This document shows, one piece after another, positions 1 to 9,471 of a DNA stretch of 64,000 bases. A program made the translations under genes and the position numbers. Where the stretch lies: assembly GCA_903892415.1 (NCBI GenBank), contig CAITIQ010000369.1:1-64000 (forward strand). The letters run 5' to 3'. The stretch's first letter is position 1, and each line of letters starts with the position of its first letter. The notes under the pieces are model-generated. The model did no database searches. It was given only the letters and a program-made list of their open reading frames with translations, and was not told the origin of the DNA. Source of the stretch: an uncultured delta proteobacterium (GTDB lineage Bacteria > Myxococcota_A > Polyangia > Polyangiales > Polyangiaceae).

Positions 1-235
1 CGCACCTGCGCCCGCCGCCGCACCTGCGCCCGCACCTGCGCCCGCGCCCGCCGCGCAAGCCCCAGCGCCTGCCGCGCAAGCCCCAGCCGCACAAGCCCCA
101 GCGCCCGCCGCGCAAGCCCCAGCGCCTGCCGCGCAAGCCCCAGCGCCTGCCGCGCAAGCCCCAGCCGCACAAGCGCAAGTCCCGGCGGCTCCTGCGCCTG
201 TACCCGCCGCACAAGCGCAAGCCCCAGCGGCGCGT
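1..235 (+). repeat. Pro/Ala/Gln-coding tandem repeat in cheA
   Basis: This stretch is built from near-identical 21-base units coding roughly A-Q-A-P-A-P-A, with shorter A-Q-A-P-A variants. Before them lies a simple Pro-Ala run. It stays in frame with the downstream CheA domains, so it encodes an unstructured linker just before the dimerisation domain. The units differ at only a few bases, which suggests recent slippage expansion. The repeat starts before the window, so its full length is unknown. Confidence 0.85.
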
Positions 236-1435
236 GCCGATAACGAGAGCACCAGCGTGCGTATTCGGACCGAGCGACTCGACCGCCTGGTCGATATGGT
301 AGGCGAGCTCGTGATTGCGCATTCAATGGTGCGCCAGGACCCAACGCTAGCGCGCAGTGATCACATGGATCTCACCCGCAAAGTGGCACACGCGGGCAAG
401 ATTGTACGCGAGCTGCAAGAACTCGCCATGTCGCTCCGGATGGTTCCGCTCAAACCAACCTTCCAGAAGCTTGCTCGCGTGGTTCGCGATACTGCGCAGA
501 AGAGCGGCAAGGCCGTAGAGCTGATTGTCGCGGGAGAAGAAACAGAGATCGACCGCAACATGGTCGACATCATTGCGGACCCGCTCGTCCATATGCTCCG
601 TAACGGAGTTGACCACGGTATTGAATCGCCCAATGAACGGGTTGCCCGGGGCAAGCCGCGCGCAGGCACCATCCGGCTGACAGCCTTGCACTCAGGCGGC
701 AACGTGGTGGTCGAACTGTGTGATGACGGAGCGGGTCTCGACCGTCAGCGCATCGTGAAAAAGGCCATCGAACGTGGGCTCATCGAGTCAGACGCGCAAA
801 TGACCGACTCTGACGTATACAACTTAATATTCGAGCCCGGCTTCTCGACCCGTGATCAGGTCAATGACCTTTCGGGTCGCGGTGTCGGTATGGACGTAGT
901 GCGAAGGAACGTGCAAGCCCTCAATGGGCGAGTCGACATTGCCTCAACGCTCGGCTCAGGCACCACCTTCACCTTGCGCCTTCCGCTAACCCTCGCCGTC
1001 ACGGATGGCATGTTGGTTCGCGTTGGGGACGAACGCTTCATCGTGCCTACGGTCAACATCCAGACCAGCCTGCGCCCACTACCCGAGCACCTCTCGACAG
1101 TCTCGACCAAAGGCGAGCTACTTTTCATACGCGGCGAGCTGATTCCGATGTTTCGTTTACATCGCTTATTCGACTTGAATGGCGCAACGGAAGATCCGAC
1201 CAAGGCATTGGCTGTGGTCGTGAACGGAGTCGAGGGACGCTGTGCGCTCCTGGTGGATGAGCTGCTTGGCCAACAGCAGGTCGTTGCCAAGTCACTTGGC
1301 GAGGGCATTGGCAATGTCCGGGGAATAGCCGGCGGCGCCATCCTCGGAGACGGACGAGTCGGGCTCATCCTCGACACACCAGAGATTATCGCTTTGGCCC
1401 GTGAAACTGCCAGTCACCAATTCGTACTCAACTAA
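2..1435 (+). CDS. cheA: Chemotaxis histidine kinase CheA, 3' part (5' end outside window)
   Basis: This is the C-terminal 477 residues of the sensor kinase that takes signals from transducers and phosphorylates CheY/CheB. The frame is open from base 2. A Pro/Ala-rich linker is followed by the P3 dimerisation helices (RLDRLVDMVGELV, about base 275). The P4 ATPase domain follows, with the N box (HMLRNGVDHGIE), G1 (DDGAGLD), F box (FEPGFST) and G2 (GRGVGMDVV). A P5 CheW-like coupling domain runs to the end. The phosphotransfer (P1) domain lies upstream of the window. The GTG at 257 is an internal Val codon and not the start, because the reading frame and linker continue upstream of it. The next gene, cheW, begins 14 bases downstream with a GGAGG site. 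Confidence 0.96.
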   Translation, partial: APAPAAAPAPAPAPAPAAQAPAPAAQAPAAQAPAPAAQAPAPAAQAPAPAAQAPAAQAQVPAAPAPVPAAQAQAPAARADNESTSVRIRTERLDRLVDMVGELVIAHSMVRQDPTLARSDHMDLTRKVAHAGKIVRELQELAMSLRMVPLKPTFQKLARVVRDTAQKSGKAVELIVAGEETEIDRNMVDIIADPLVHMLRNGVDHGIESPNERVARGKPRAGTIRLTALHSGGNVVVELCDDGAGLDRQRIVKKAIERGLIESDAQMTDSDVYNLIFEPGFSTRDQVNDLSGRGVGMDVVRRNVQALNGRVDIASTLGSGTTFTLRLPLTLAVTDGMLVRVGDERFIVPTVNIQTSLRPLPEHLSTVSTKGELLFIRGELIPMFRLHRLFDLNGATEDPTKALAVVVNGVEGRCALLVDELLGQQQVVAKSLGEGIGNVRGIAGGAILGDGRVGLILDTPEIIALARETASHQFVLN

Positions 1436-1449
1436 GGAAGGAGGACTCG

Positions 1450-1971
1450 ATGGCGCGAGAGGCCGGTACCGGCAGAGAGAACGGTCGCGGGTTCGGTGGA
1501 AAGTACCTCACCTTCTACCTAGGTAAAGAAGAGTATGGCCTGCCGATCCTGGTGGTCCGAGAGATCATCGGCATGCTGGCCATTACCATGGTACCCGGCA
1601 CAGAGAGTTGGTTGCGCGGGGTCATCAACCTGCGCGGTAAGATCATCCCTGTCTGTGACCTGCGGGTTAAGTTTGGCATGTCAGCCGTAGAGACAGGGGA
1701 ACGCAGCTGTATCGTCGTGGTTCAGACGCACGACTTTGAGATGGGCATCGTAGTCGACCAGGTATCTGAGGTGGTCGATCTGCAAGAGCAATCCGTCGAT
1801 GCTGCCCCCAACCTCGGCAGCCAAGTGCGGACAGACTATCTACTTGGAATCGGCACTACGGGGGGCAAAGTCCGATTGCTGCTCGATATCGATAAAGCCT
1901 TATCCACCTCCGACGTCTTGCGCGCACGCAGTGCAGGATCAACCGGAAGTGACGATCCGTTTTTCAAGTGA
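1450..1971 (+). CDS. cheW: Chemotaxis coupling protein CheW
   Basis: A 173-residue single-domain CheW that docks CheA onto transducers under the inner membrane. The typical SH3-like barrel signatures are visible: [15 protein letters not shown], then VREIIG, then the strongly conserved [18 protein letters not shown]. There is an N-terminal extension of about 18 residues rich in Gly/Arg/Glu before the domain. The ATG is preceded by AAGGAGG at good spacing. It sits between cheA and the transducer gene with gaps of 14 and 13 bases, so all three are probably one transcript. Confidence 0.95.
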   Translation: MAREAGTGRENGRGFGGKYLTFYLGKEEYGLPILVVREIIGMLAITMVPGTESWLRGVINLRGKIIPVCDLRVKFGMSAVETGERSCIVVVQTHDFEMGIVVDQVSEVVDLQEQSVDAAPNLGSQVRTDYLLGIGTTGGKVRLLLDIDKALSTSDVLRARSAGSTGSDDPFFK

Positions 1972-1984
1972 CCCGAGGAGTATC

Positions 1985-4552
1985 ATGCTCGATTCGTTAA
2001 AGCTGAAGTCAAAAATCGCAGTGGCCATGGGTCTCTCCTTGCTCCCGGTGCTGGGTCTCGGCCTCATCTCGGTACGCTGGAGCCAGGATCTTTCTCAGTC
2101 TGTGTCAGAGAGCTACACGCTCAAAGCGCAGAACGCCGCTGACAAGCTCGATCGCTTCCTCTTCGAGCGTTACGGGGATGTCCAGGCCTTTACGGTCAAC
2201 GAGGCGGTTCATAACCGAGCTGCTTGGTACCAGCGGGCCGAAGAGAAGAACGACGTCGTCAAAGCGATGAACGACTATATGCACTTGTACGGCGTCTACT
2301 CGCTGATGATCGCTGTCGATCTCGAGGGTAAAGTCATCGCCGTAAACACCAAGGACGCCAAAGAGCGCTCGGTCAATACCGCATTTATCTGGGAGAAGAA
2401 CTACAAGGGGGCCAGCTGGCTAGCAGATGCTGTCAATGGTCGGTTCACGACCGATATGCCCTTCGCTGCTCCAGGCAATGATCAGGCTTCCGGGACGGTC
2501 ATCGTGGATGCTCACTTCAATGAGGACGTTAATCCATTTATCGCCCAAGGTGAGCCGACGATGGGCTTCGCCTCGCCTATCAAGGCAAAGACCGGTGAAG
2601 TCGTTGGCGTCTGGATCAACTACCTAAACTTCGAGTCCCTGAGTGATGTGGCCAGCTCCGGCTTTAGCCAATTGGCTGAGGGAGGTACCCCGAGCGCTCA
2701 ACTCTTGTTGGTGGATTCCGCAGGCAAAGGGATCTTTGCGCACGGTGTGGGCGGGGAACTCCCTGGTTTTCCACACCTCCAACCCGTGGAGCATGACCCA
2801 GCCAGCAACGTGCTCAGGGACGCCATTGCAGGCAAGGATGGCATTGGCGAGTACACCAATAAGGGGCAGTCCACCAGGGTAGCTGGCTTTGCGCATCTAC
2901 GCGGCGCCATGGGCTACCCAGGGATGAACTGGGCCATCATCGTCTCGGCCGATGAGTCGGAAGCGTTGGCGGGTGTTCGAAACGTACAAAACACGATTCT
3001 AGGGTCGCTTGGCCTGTGCCTCATCGCGATGGCAGCCTCTGCGTTTGTGCTCGTGCGCAAGATCTCGACGCCAATCAAAGCCATGACCGACGCAGCGAAG
3101 AATGTGGCTGCGGGAGACATCGAGCAGAAGATCGACTTTCAGAGTGGCGATGAGATCGGTGAACTTGCGGAGTCGTTGCGTGGCGTGACGAGCTTCATCC
3201 GTGAGAACGCCGACGCTGCGAACGCGCTCTCACGCGGAGACTTGTCCAAGTCGCCCGTCCGTCGCTCGGATCGCGACGTCCTCGCCTCGAGCTTCATCAA
3301 GGCGCAAGACTCGCTCAAGCGGATGATGGACCAAGCCAAGGTGCTGATTGGTTCTGCGCGTGCTGGTAGGCTCGCCGACCGCGCGGATACGGCAGGCTAT
3401 GATGGTGTCTACCGGGAGATGATGCACAATCTCAATGAGCTGCTCGCTGGATGTCAGGCCCCTATTGATGAGGCCAAGAGTGTGCTTTCCCAGGTAGCCG
3501 ATAGAGACCTGATGGTGCGCATGAAGGGGCAATACGAGGGGGACTGGGAGGTCATCAAGACCTCCATCAACTCGGCGCTGGACAACCTCGAGGGTGCTCT
3601 TTCCCAGGTGCTCGTGGCCTCTGATCAGGTGAGTACGGCGGCAACTGAAATCACGATTGGTAATCAATCCTTGGCTCAGACCGCGACGGAGCAAGCTAGC
3701 TCCTTGGACCAAGTTACCAGTCGCTTGCAGGAGATTAGCTCCACCGGTCGTCAGACGGCCGGCAACGCTCAACAGGCTCGGAGTATGGCTCAGGCCGCAA
3801 GTGAGTCTGCCAACAAGGGCGGACGCAGCATGCAGGAGCTGTCGAAGGCCATCGAACAGATCAAGGTCGCCAGCGACCGCACAGCGCAGATCGTCAAGAC
3901 CATCGACGAGATCGCCTTCCAGACCAATCTCCTTGCCCTCAATGCTGCCGTTGAAGCTGCTCGAGCAGGTGACGCCGGCAAGGGGTTTGCGGTGGTGGCG
4001 GAAGAGGTTCGCAGCCTAGCCATGAGAAGCGCGGAAGCTGCCCGCACGACCTCTCAAATGATCGAGGACGCCGTCAAGAGCGCGGAACGCGGCGTGGTGC
4101 TCAACTCAGGCGTAGCCCGCAGTCTCGAGGAAATCAGCGGTCACGTCGGTCGCGTGGTCGAAGTGATGGCGGAGATCGCCGTAGCGGCTGACCAACAGGC
4201 GATTGGTATCGGTGGGGCTAACTCGACCGTGGAAGAGATCTCCCGAGCCACCCAGCAGAACGCCGCGACAACGGAGGAGTCGGCCAGCGCAGCCGAAGAG
4301 CTGAGTGGTCAGGCCGAGTCAATGCGCGACCTCGTGGCAGCGTTCAAGGTTCAGTCGCATGGATCAGGTCGCATCCCCATGGCTGCTCCGCGTAGAAGTG
4401 CCCCGCGCGCCGCGGCTCCCGCGATGCCACGCAAGTCCGCCAAGGTGATCTCGATTCGGCCCCCGCCGATGAAGGTCGCGAGCGCCAAGTCGGCCTCCCA
4501 CTTGATTCCCTTCGACGACGCAGAGGGTGCTGCAGCCCTCACTGAGTTCTGA
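1985..4552 (+). CDS. Methyl-accepting chemotaxis transducer with Cache-like sensor and several HAMP-like modules
   Basis: This 855-residue transducer should sense a periplasmic ligand and control CheA. The chosen ATG has a GAGGAG site 5 bases upstream; a longer open frame to 1799 only overlaps cheW. A first membrane segment (about residues 11-31) is followed by a periplasmic region of about 300 residues resembling a double-Cache sensor, then a second membrane segment (about 337-358). A HAMP domain follows. At least two further HAMP-like repeats come next, with the pattern ...[19 protein letters not shown]. The signalling tip contains [21 protein letters not shown] (about residues 641-660) and is well conserved. 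The C-terminal tail is Pro/Ala/Arg-rich and ends LTEF, without an obvious aromatic-x-x-aromatic CheR-tethering pentapeptide. Confidence 0.95.
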   Translation: MLDSLKLKSKIAVAMGLSLLPVLGLGLISVRWSQDLSQSVSESYTLKAQNAADKLDRFLFERYGDVQAFTVNEAVHNRAAWYQRAEEKNDVVKAMNDYMHLYGVYSLMIAVDLEGKVIAVNTKDAKERSVNTAFIWEKNYKGASWLADAVNGRFTTDMPFAAPGNDQASGTVIVDAHFNEDVNPFIAQGEPTMGFASPIKAKTGEVVGVWINYLNFESLSDVASSGFSQLAEGGTPSAQLLLVDSAGKGIFAHGVGGELPGFPHLQPVEHDPASNVLRDAIAGKDGIGEYTNKGQSTRVAGFAHLRGAMGYPGMNWAIIVSADESEALAGVRNVQNTILGSLGLCLIAMAASAFVLVRKISTPIKAMTDAAKNVAAGDIEQKIDFQSGDEIGELAESLRGVTSFIRENADAANALSRGDLSKSPVRRSDRDVLASSFIKAQDSLKRMMDQAKVLIGSARAGRLADRADTAGYDGVYREMMHNLNELLAGCQAPIDEAKSVLSQVADRDLMVRMKGQYEGDWEVIKTSINSALDNLEGALSQVLVASDQVSTAATEITIGNQSLAQTATEQASSLDQVTSRLQEISSTGRQTAGNAQQARSMAQAASESANKGGRSMQELSKAIEQIKVASDRTAQIVKTIDEIAFQTNLLALNAAVEAARAGDAGKGFAVVAEEVRSLAMRSAEAARTTSQMIEDAVKSAERGVVLNSGVARSLEEISGHVGRVVEVMAEIAVAADQQAIGIGGANSTVEEISRATQQNAATTEESASAAEELSGQAESMRDLVAAFKVQSHGSGRIPMAAPRRSAPRAAAPAMPRKSAKVISIRPPPMKVASAKSASHLIPFDDAEGAAALTEF

Positions 4553-4578
4553 TCGCCGAGAACAGAAGGAAAGCTGCC

Positions 4579-5421
4579 ATGTCGAGCGACTACAGTACAT
4601 CCCCGCAGTTCGATCCGATGGCTCCGGCAGCCAAGTTGAGTCAAGCCGTCTTCGTCAAGGTGTGCGACCTCCTGTACAAGCTATCGGGCATTGTCCTGAA
4701 GGAGGGCAAAGAAGAGCTCGTGCAGTCGCGCCTCTCCAAGAGACTAAAGGCCTGTGGGCTCGGCTCCTTCGAGGCCTATATGGACCTCGTTTCGTCCAAT
4801 AAGGTAGAGCTAGCCCAGATGGTGGACGTGCTCACCACCAACAAGACGAACTTCTTTCGCGAGCCGGCGCACTTCGACCTGATGCGGGAGACCCTGATTC
4901 CGCAGTGGCTCAGTCAAAACACTGAGGTTCGAATCTGGAGTGCCGCATGCTCCTCCGGCGAAGAACCCTATACGATAGCGATGACCCTGCTGGAGACTGC
5001 TCCTGCCCTCGCGCGCAAGACGAAGATTCTGGCGACTGACCTGTCGGCTGTGGTGCTCGAGAAGGCTCGCAAAGCCACCTATACGAATGAGATTGTAGCG
5101 GACGTGCCGGCTTCAATCCGCTCCCGCTACTTCGAGCCGGTGAGTGCACGCGAGCAGCGCGTTACTGCCAAGGCGCGGGACCTCGTCTCTTTTGCACGAC
5201 TCAACCTGCTCGACCCGTTTCCCATGCGGGGCCGCTTCAACCTGATCTTCTGCAGGAACGTGATGATCTACTTCGATAAGCCAACACAGTTGGGGTTGGC
5301 ACGCAGGTTTCGCGAGATGCTCGAGCCGGGGGGCTTCTTGTTCATTGGGCACTCGGAGTCTTTGGGGCAAATTGATAACGGGCTGCAATACGAGAGGCCA
5401 GCGGTGTACACCCGATGTTAG
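4579..5421 (+). CDS. cheR: Chemotaxis protein methyltransferase CheR
   Basis: A 280-residue S-adenosylmethionine-dependent enzyme that methylates glutamates on the transducer encoded just upstream. The N-terminal helical CheR domain includes LTTNKTNFFREPAHFD. The Rossmann methyltransferase domain shows the SAM-binding AACSSGEEPYTIAM and the late motif FCRNVMIYFDK. Length matches the usual 270-290 residues. An AGAAGGAAAG site lies before the ATG. The last 7 bases overlap cheD, which suggests translational coupling. Confidence 0.96.
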   Translation: MSSDYSTSPQFDPMAPAAKLSQAVFVKVCDLLYKLSGIVLKEGKEELVQSRLSKRLKACGLGSFEAYMDLVSSNKVELAQMVDVLTTNKTNFFREPAHFDLMRETLIPQWLSQNTEVRIWSAACSSGEEPYTIAMTLLETAPALARKTKILATDLSAVVLEKARKATYTNEIVADVPASIRSRYFEPVSAREQRVTAKARDLVSFARLNLLDPFPMRGRFNLIFCRNVMIYFDKPTQLGLARRFREMLEPGGFLFIGHSESLGQIDNGLQYERPAVYTRC

Positions 5422-5948
5422 CCGTAGAACATCCGCCGACCAATCCCTTGAGCGGCAATCAGGTCATCGTGCCAATGGCCGGCTCCAAGGTCTCGCGCGG
5501 TAAGGGTGAACTGCTGATAACCTACGCGCTCGGAAGTTGTTTGGGCATAGCGATATGGGACCCGGTCGAGCTCGTCGGAGGGCTCCTCCACGTAATGCTC
5601 CCTGACTCCAATACTTCACCCGAGAAGGCTGCGGCCAACCCGGATATGTTCATCGACACCGGCGTGCCGCGTCTGTTTCGAGAGGCCTACGCACTAGGGG
5701 CGGTGAAGCAGCGGCTCGTGGTCTGTGTGGCTGGCGGAGCTGCACTCGGGGCGATGCAGGACTCGAGCTTCAATATCGGTCAGCGCAACATAACTATGCT
5801 GCGCAAGATTTTGTGGAAGAACGGAATCTTGATCAAGGCGCAACAGGTAGGCGGCAACATCCCGCGGACCATGGCTTTGAGGATAGATACGGGGGAAGTC
5901 TTGCTTAAGACAGATCAAGCCGTCACTCGGCTTACCCAGGAGGCGTGA
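5415..5948 (+). CDS. cheD: Chemoreceptor glutamine deamidase CheD
   Basis: A 177-residue CheD that deamidates receptor glutamines and, in other bacteria, partners with CheC-type phosphatases. The catalytic pattern is intact: Thr and Cys in TYALGSCLGI and His in GGLLHVMLPDS. A later GNIPRTMALRIDTGEV segment is typical of the family. It starts inside the end of cheR and ends over the Shine-Dalgarno region of the following CheY-like gene. CheD together with CheX-like genes in this operon fits a methylation/deamidation adaptation system like that of Bacillus or Thermotoga more than the E. coli system. Confidence 0.95.
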   Translation: MLAVEHPPTNPLSGNQVIVPMAGSKVSRGKGELLITYALGSCLGIAIWDPVELVGGLLHVMLPDSNTSPEKAAANPDMFIDTGVPRLFREAYALGAVKQRLVVCVAGGAALGAMQDSSFNIGQRNITMLRKILWKNGILIKAQQVGGNIPRTMALRIDTGEVLLKTDQAVTRLTQEA

Positions 5949-5950
5949 GA

Positions 5951-6337
5951 ATGGCTCTCAATGTATTGGTAGTAGACGATAGCGCAACCATGCGGCGCAT
6001 TGTGAAGAGAGCCCTCGGTCTGAGCGGTCTCCCCATCACCGCAATCCATGAAGCGGAGAATGGCCAGGAGGCGCTCGACGTCGTTGGCCGCGCCCCGATT
6101 GACCTGGCTCTGCTCGATCTCAATATGCCAATCATGGGGGGTATTGAAGCCCTTGAATCGCTGCGGTCGAGCGCGAAGACGGCGGACTTGCCTGTGGTTG
6201 TGGTGAGCACGGAAGGTAGCGAACCACGTATTGACCGGGTCAAGGAGTTGAGCGCTGGGTTTGTGCGCAAGCCGTTTACCCCTGAAGGTCTGCTTGACGC
6301 GATCGTTGTCGCACTCGCTGGGAGGGGTCATGCTTGA
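5951..6337 (+). CDS. CheY-like response regulator (first copy)
   Basis: A 128-residue stand-alone receiver domain. The acidic pocket (VVDDSATMRR), phosphoacceptor Asp (LLDLNMP), switch Ser/Thr (VVSTEG) and Lys (VRKPFTPEG) are all present. ATG 5951 is chosen because AGGAGG (5938-5943) lies 7 bases before it; a GTG at 5945 in the same frame would be too close. There is no output domain, so it should act by protein-protein contact as a motor or phosphate-sink regulator. It overlaps the following CheX-like gene by 8 bases, which suggests a functional pair. Confidence 0.93.
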   Translation: MALNVLVVDDSATMRRIVKRALGLSGLPITAIHEAENGQEALDVVGRAPIDLALLDLNMPIMGGIEALESLRSSAKTADLPVVVVSTEGSEPRIDRVKELSAGFVRKPFTPEGLLDAIVVALAGRGHA

Positions 6338-6773
6338 CGCGAACTCTGTGCTTTCTGCTGTGGTCGTGAAGACCCTGGATGAACTGTGTTTTCATTGCGC
6401 GGAGCCCGATGCCGAGTTGCCTGCAGATGCCGCGGCTGCGGCCTACGCCAGAGTCGCTATCAAAGGACATTGGCGAGGCGAGATGGTTATCGGTTTGGCG
6501 CCTGGTCTGCTCAGCGAACTTACTGAGAGCCTGCTAGGTGAGGATGCACTCACCACGGAAGATGGCAATCAAGCGTTGCTTGAAATTGCTAACGTAGTAT
6601 GTGGCAACGCCCTTCCTGAACTCGAGTCGAAGGAGGTTGTCTTTGCGCTTTCATCACCCGCGCCTTGTGGCTCGGCGGACTTCCAGCGAGGGTCGGTCGC
6701 TCCGGTCGCGGAAGCGAGCTTCGACGGGGGGAATATCGTCGTAAGGGTATTTCGCGAGCCAACGGCCTCATGA
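6330..6773 (+). CDS. CheX-like chemotaxis phosphatase (first copy)
   Basis: A 147-residue protein of CheC/CheX/FliY-like type, expected to dephosphorylate CheY-P. The key support is an ExxN pair, Glu85 and Asn88 in ALLEIANVVCGN, placed after an alternating beta/alpha region as in CheX. An AGGGGT(C) site and overlap with the end of the CheY-like gene decide the ATG at 6330; the longer frame from 6261 lies inside that gene. It shares ATGA with cheB downstream. Family assignment rests on motif, size and neighbourhood, and sequence similarity is not strong by eye. Confidence 0.75.
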   Translation: MLDANSVLSAVVVKTLDELCFHCAEPDAELPADAAAAAYARVAIKGHWRGEMVIGLAPGLLSELTESLLGEDALTTEDGNQALLEIANVVCGNALPELESKEVVFALSSPAPCGSADFQRGSVAPVAEASFDGGNIVVRVFREPTAS

Positions 6774-7831
6774 TTCGCGTCCTCGTGGTGGATGATTCGG
6801 TCGTCGTACGCAGGGCGATCGCTCAGGGCTTGTCCACTGCTGGGGGCATCGAGGTCGTCGGGATGGCCGCAGACCCCTACGAAGCAAGGGAGAGAATCGC
6901 TGAGCTGAACCCCGATGTCATCACGCTGGACATCGACATGCCGCGCATGGACGGGCTGACCTTCCTTGAAAAGTTGATGCAGCATCATCCGACGAGGGTG
7001 GTGATTGTCAGCTCCCTCTCGAAGGAGGGCAGTGAGATTGCCTTGCGTGCCCTCTCGCTTGGGGCCGTTGACGTGGTGGCCAAGCCTTCGAGCCAGTTCA
7101 GCGTGCCGGATGTGGTGGGCCGTCTTGCGAACGCGGTACGGGCCGCTGCGCTGGCAAACGTGCGAGCAGCCGCGGGCGCCTCTAACCATGCTTCGTCACA
7201 GTCGTCACAGCCCAAGGCTTTGAGCGCGATTGGGAAGCTGGTTTGTATTGGCTCCTCCACCGGCGGAACACGAGCACTGGAGGCTATTCTGCCAGCTTTG
7301 CCGGCCGATTCTCCGCCGATCGTAGTCGTGCAACATATGCCGGCTATGTTCACGACGTCGTTTGCGGAGCGGCTCAACGGGTACTGTGCAATGCAGGTGG
7401 CCGAGGCAACAGACGGAACCGCGTTAGCAGTAGGTCGCGTGTTGATTGCGCCGGGCGGGCGTCATTTGCAGCTCGAGCGCCGGGGCGGTCGCTTCTATGT
7501 CCGCCTCACCGACGATGCGGCGGTTAACCACTTCAGACCGAGTGTAGACGTCTTCTTCAACTCAGTAGCCCGTTGTGCCAAGTCCAACGCGTTGGCGATC
7601 ATATTAACCGGTATGGGCTGCGACGGTGCCGAGGGAATGAGCGCAATGCGTGCTGCGGGCAGTCGGACGATTGCCCAAGACGAGCATACCTCAGTCGTTT
7701 TTGGGATGCCGAAGGCCGCTATCGACAGAGGTGCTGCAGAGTCCGTGCTTCCGTTGGAGCGAATCTCGAGCGCAATCTTGGACTTTGCCGCCGCACAAGC
7801 GCGTGGAGCCGTTCAAGAGCAGTCAATGTGA
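6770..7831 (+). CDS. cheB: Chemotaxis protein-glutamate methylesterase CheB (copy 1)
   Basis: A 353-residue CheB that removes methyl groups from transducers when phosphorylated. The receiver domain carries Asp54 (ITLDIDMPRMDG). A short Ala/Ser/Gln linker leads to the esterase domain. Its catalytic triad is visible as Ser163 (GSSTGGT), His189 (VVQHMP) and Asp285 (TGMGCDGAEG), almost the same numbering as E. coli CheB. The ATG at 6770 forms an ATGA overlap with the CheX-like gene; the open frame upstream to 6665 lies inside that gene. A second full CheB follows after 79 bases. Confidence 0.95.
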   Translation: MIRVLVVDDSVVVRRAIAQGLSTAGGIEVVGMAADPYEARERIAELNPDVITLDIDMPRMDGLTFLEKLMQHHPTRVVIVSSLSKEGSEIALRALSLGAVDVVAKPSSQFSVPDVVGRLANAVRAAALANVRAAAGASNHASSQSSQPKALSAIGKLVCIGSSTGGTRALEAILPALPADSPPIVVVQHMPAMFTTSFAERLNGYCAMQVAEATDGTALAVGRVLIAPGGRHLQLERRGGRFYVRLTDDAAVNHFRPSVDVFFNSVARCAKSNALAIILTGMGCDGAEGMSAMRAAGSRTIAQDEHTSVVFGMPKAAIDRGAAESVLPLERISSAILDFAAAQARGAVQEQSM

Positions 7832-7910
7832 CTGAATGTTCGCTGATTTGTGTCGCTAGAGTCGTGGTGAAAGAGCGACGTGGCTTCACGGGGAGAGAGG
7901 GTGACAGCTA

Positions 7911-8966
7911 ATGATCAAGGTCTTGATCGTTGACGACTCGATAGTTGTTCAGCGCCTACTTACGCGTGAGCTGGGTAAGTTCCCTGACATCCAAGTAGTG
8001 GGTGCCGCCGTGGACCCTTACGTGGCCAGGGAGCGCATCGTCGAGCTCTCGCCCGACGTGATCACGCTTGATATCGAAATGCCCAGGATGGATGGGCTCA
8101 CGTTTCTCGAGAAGCTGATGAAGCATATGCCCATGCGGGTGATCGTAGTCAGCTCTTTGAGTCAAGAGGGCAGTGAGACGGCTTTGCGGGCGCTGTCCCT
8201 GGGCGCCATTGATGTCGTTGGAAAGCCTTCTAGTCAGTTTAGCGTTCCCGACGTTGCGGGGCGGCTGGTGACCGCAATACGCGGCGCCGCAGTAGCCAAG
8301 CTACGGCCTGTGGCGCCTGCGACGCGCACACCTGTAAAGTCCACTGTGGGCGGTGGTTTGCGCACGACTGGCCGAGTCTTGTGCATTGGCTCTTCGACGG
8401 GAGGTACCCGAGCTCTCGAGGACATCCTGCCAGCGTTCCCTGCGGATGGACCTGCCACGGTGATCGTGCAGCATATGCCGTCCGACTTTACGGGGCCGTT
8501 TGCGCGGCGATTGGACGGGCTATGCTCGATGTCGGTACGCGAGGCCCGGGACGGGGACCCTGTCGTTCAGGGGTCCATCCTGGTCGCACCTGGTGGCCGA
8601 CACACAACCGTTGTGCGCAACGGCGCACACTATCAAATAAGGATCGAAGATTCGGGGCCTGTACAGCACCACCGTCCTAGCGTTGACGTGCTGTTTCAAT
8701 CGGCAGCTAAGTGCGCGGGCGCAAACGCCATGGGCATGCTGCTAACAGGGATGGGGTCGGACGGTGCTCGCGGACTTGGGGCGCTACGTATGGCAGGCGG
8801 TCGCACCGTAGCGCAGGACGAGGCCAGCTCGGTGGTTTGGGGAATGCCTCGGGTTGCTATTGAGATGGGAGCTGCAGAGGCCGTACTAGGTTTAGACAGG
8901 ATGTCGGAGGCGGCGCTCAACTGGTGGCGCTCAGGCCGTATTGATGAGTCGCGCGCGTCAGCGTGA
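7911..8966 (+). CDS. cheB: Chemotaxis protein-glutamate methylesterase CheB (copy 2)
   Basis: A second, 351-residue CheB of the same domain plan. The receiver is nearly parallel to copy 1 (VITLDIEMPRMDGLTFLEKLM, then ALRALSLGA, then KPSSQFSVPDV). The esterase triad is kept: GSSTGGT, VQHMP and TGMGSDGARG. The linker between domains and the C-terminus differ from copy 1, so this is an old tandem duplication with both copies intact and not a pseudogene. The 79-base gap before it is short and shows no terminator. The ATG overlaps a TAATGA sequence and has a weak GAGAGGGTGACAG leader. Confidence 0.95.
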   Translation: MIKVLIVDDSIVVQRLLTRELGKFPDIQVVGAAVDPYVARERIVELSPDVITLDIEMPRMDGLTFLEKLMKHMPMRVIVVSSLSQEGSETALRALSLGAIDVVGKPSSQFSVPDVAGRLVTAIRGAAVAKLRPVAPATRTPVKSTVGGGLRTTGRVLCIGSSTGGTRALEDILPAFPADGPATVIVQHMPSDFTGPFARRLDGLCSMSVREARDGDPVVQGSILVAPGGRHTTVVRNGAHYQIRIEDSGPVQHHRPSVDVLFQSAAKCAGANAMGMLLTGMGSDGARGLGALRMAGGRTVAQDEASSVVWGMPRVAIEMGAAEAVLGLDRMSEAALNWWRSGRIDESRASA

Positions 8967-9041
8967 AGGCAGCCATTCGGTTCTGCTCAACCTTCCGGTT
9001 CGTTGTGCCGCTACTGAGTGTATCGACATTGGAGAGAGCCC

Positions 9042-9398
9042 ATGAAGAAGATATTGATCGTAGATGACAGCAAAGCCATGCGACTTATCGTAACTCGCTG
9101 TCTGAGGCAGGCCGGGTACGGACATTGTACCTTTGTCGAGGCATGCGACGGGGATGAGGCGCTCGTTTCGATCAAGGCCGAGGCCCCGGATCTCGTGCTG
9201 TCGGATTGGAACATGCCCCGCATGCTTGGTATCGATCTGCTAAAGGCGGCTCGCGCGGCAGGTGAAAAGGTAAGATTTGGCTTCGTGACCTCGGAGGTCA
9301 GCGAACACATCAAGACGGAGGCTCGCGCGGCCGGTGCGGAGTTTGTCATCTCCAAGCCGTTCACGCCCGAGTCCTTCATCATGGCCATTGGAACCTGA
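9042..9398 (+). CDS. CheY-like response regulator (second copy)
   Basis: A 118-residue stand-alone receiver. The acidic pair (IVDDSKAMR), phosphoacceptor Asp (LVLSDWNMP), switch Thr (GFVTSE) and Lys (ISKPFTPES) are all present. The ATG is preceded by GGAGAG at 9031-9036. It shares SDWNMP with classical CheY, unlike the first copy, so the two have diverged. It is followed after 73 bases by a CheX-like gene, repeating the CheY-CheX arrangement seen at 5951-6773. Confidence 0.93.
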   Translation: MKKILIVDDSKAMRLIVTRCLRQAGYGHCTFVEACDGDEALVSIKAEAPDLVLSDWNMPRMLGIDLLKAARAAGEKVRFGFVTSEVSEHIKTEARAAGAEFVISKPFTPESFIMAIGT

Positions 9399-9471
9399 AT
9401 CGTTCGTTACTGGTGGCACGTGAGTGTCAACCATTGGGGAGGGCCCGTGCCTTGGGCCAAAGGAGATTGAA

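Noticed and set aside
1-235. The repeat array as a possible CRISPR or intergenic satellite
   Set aside because: It is coding, in frame with CheA, has a 21-base period, and has no spacer structure.
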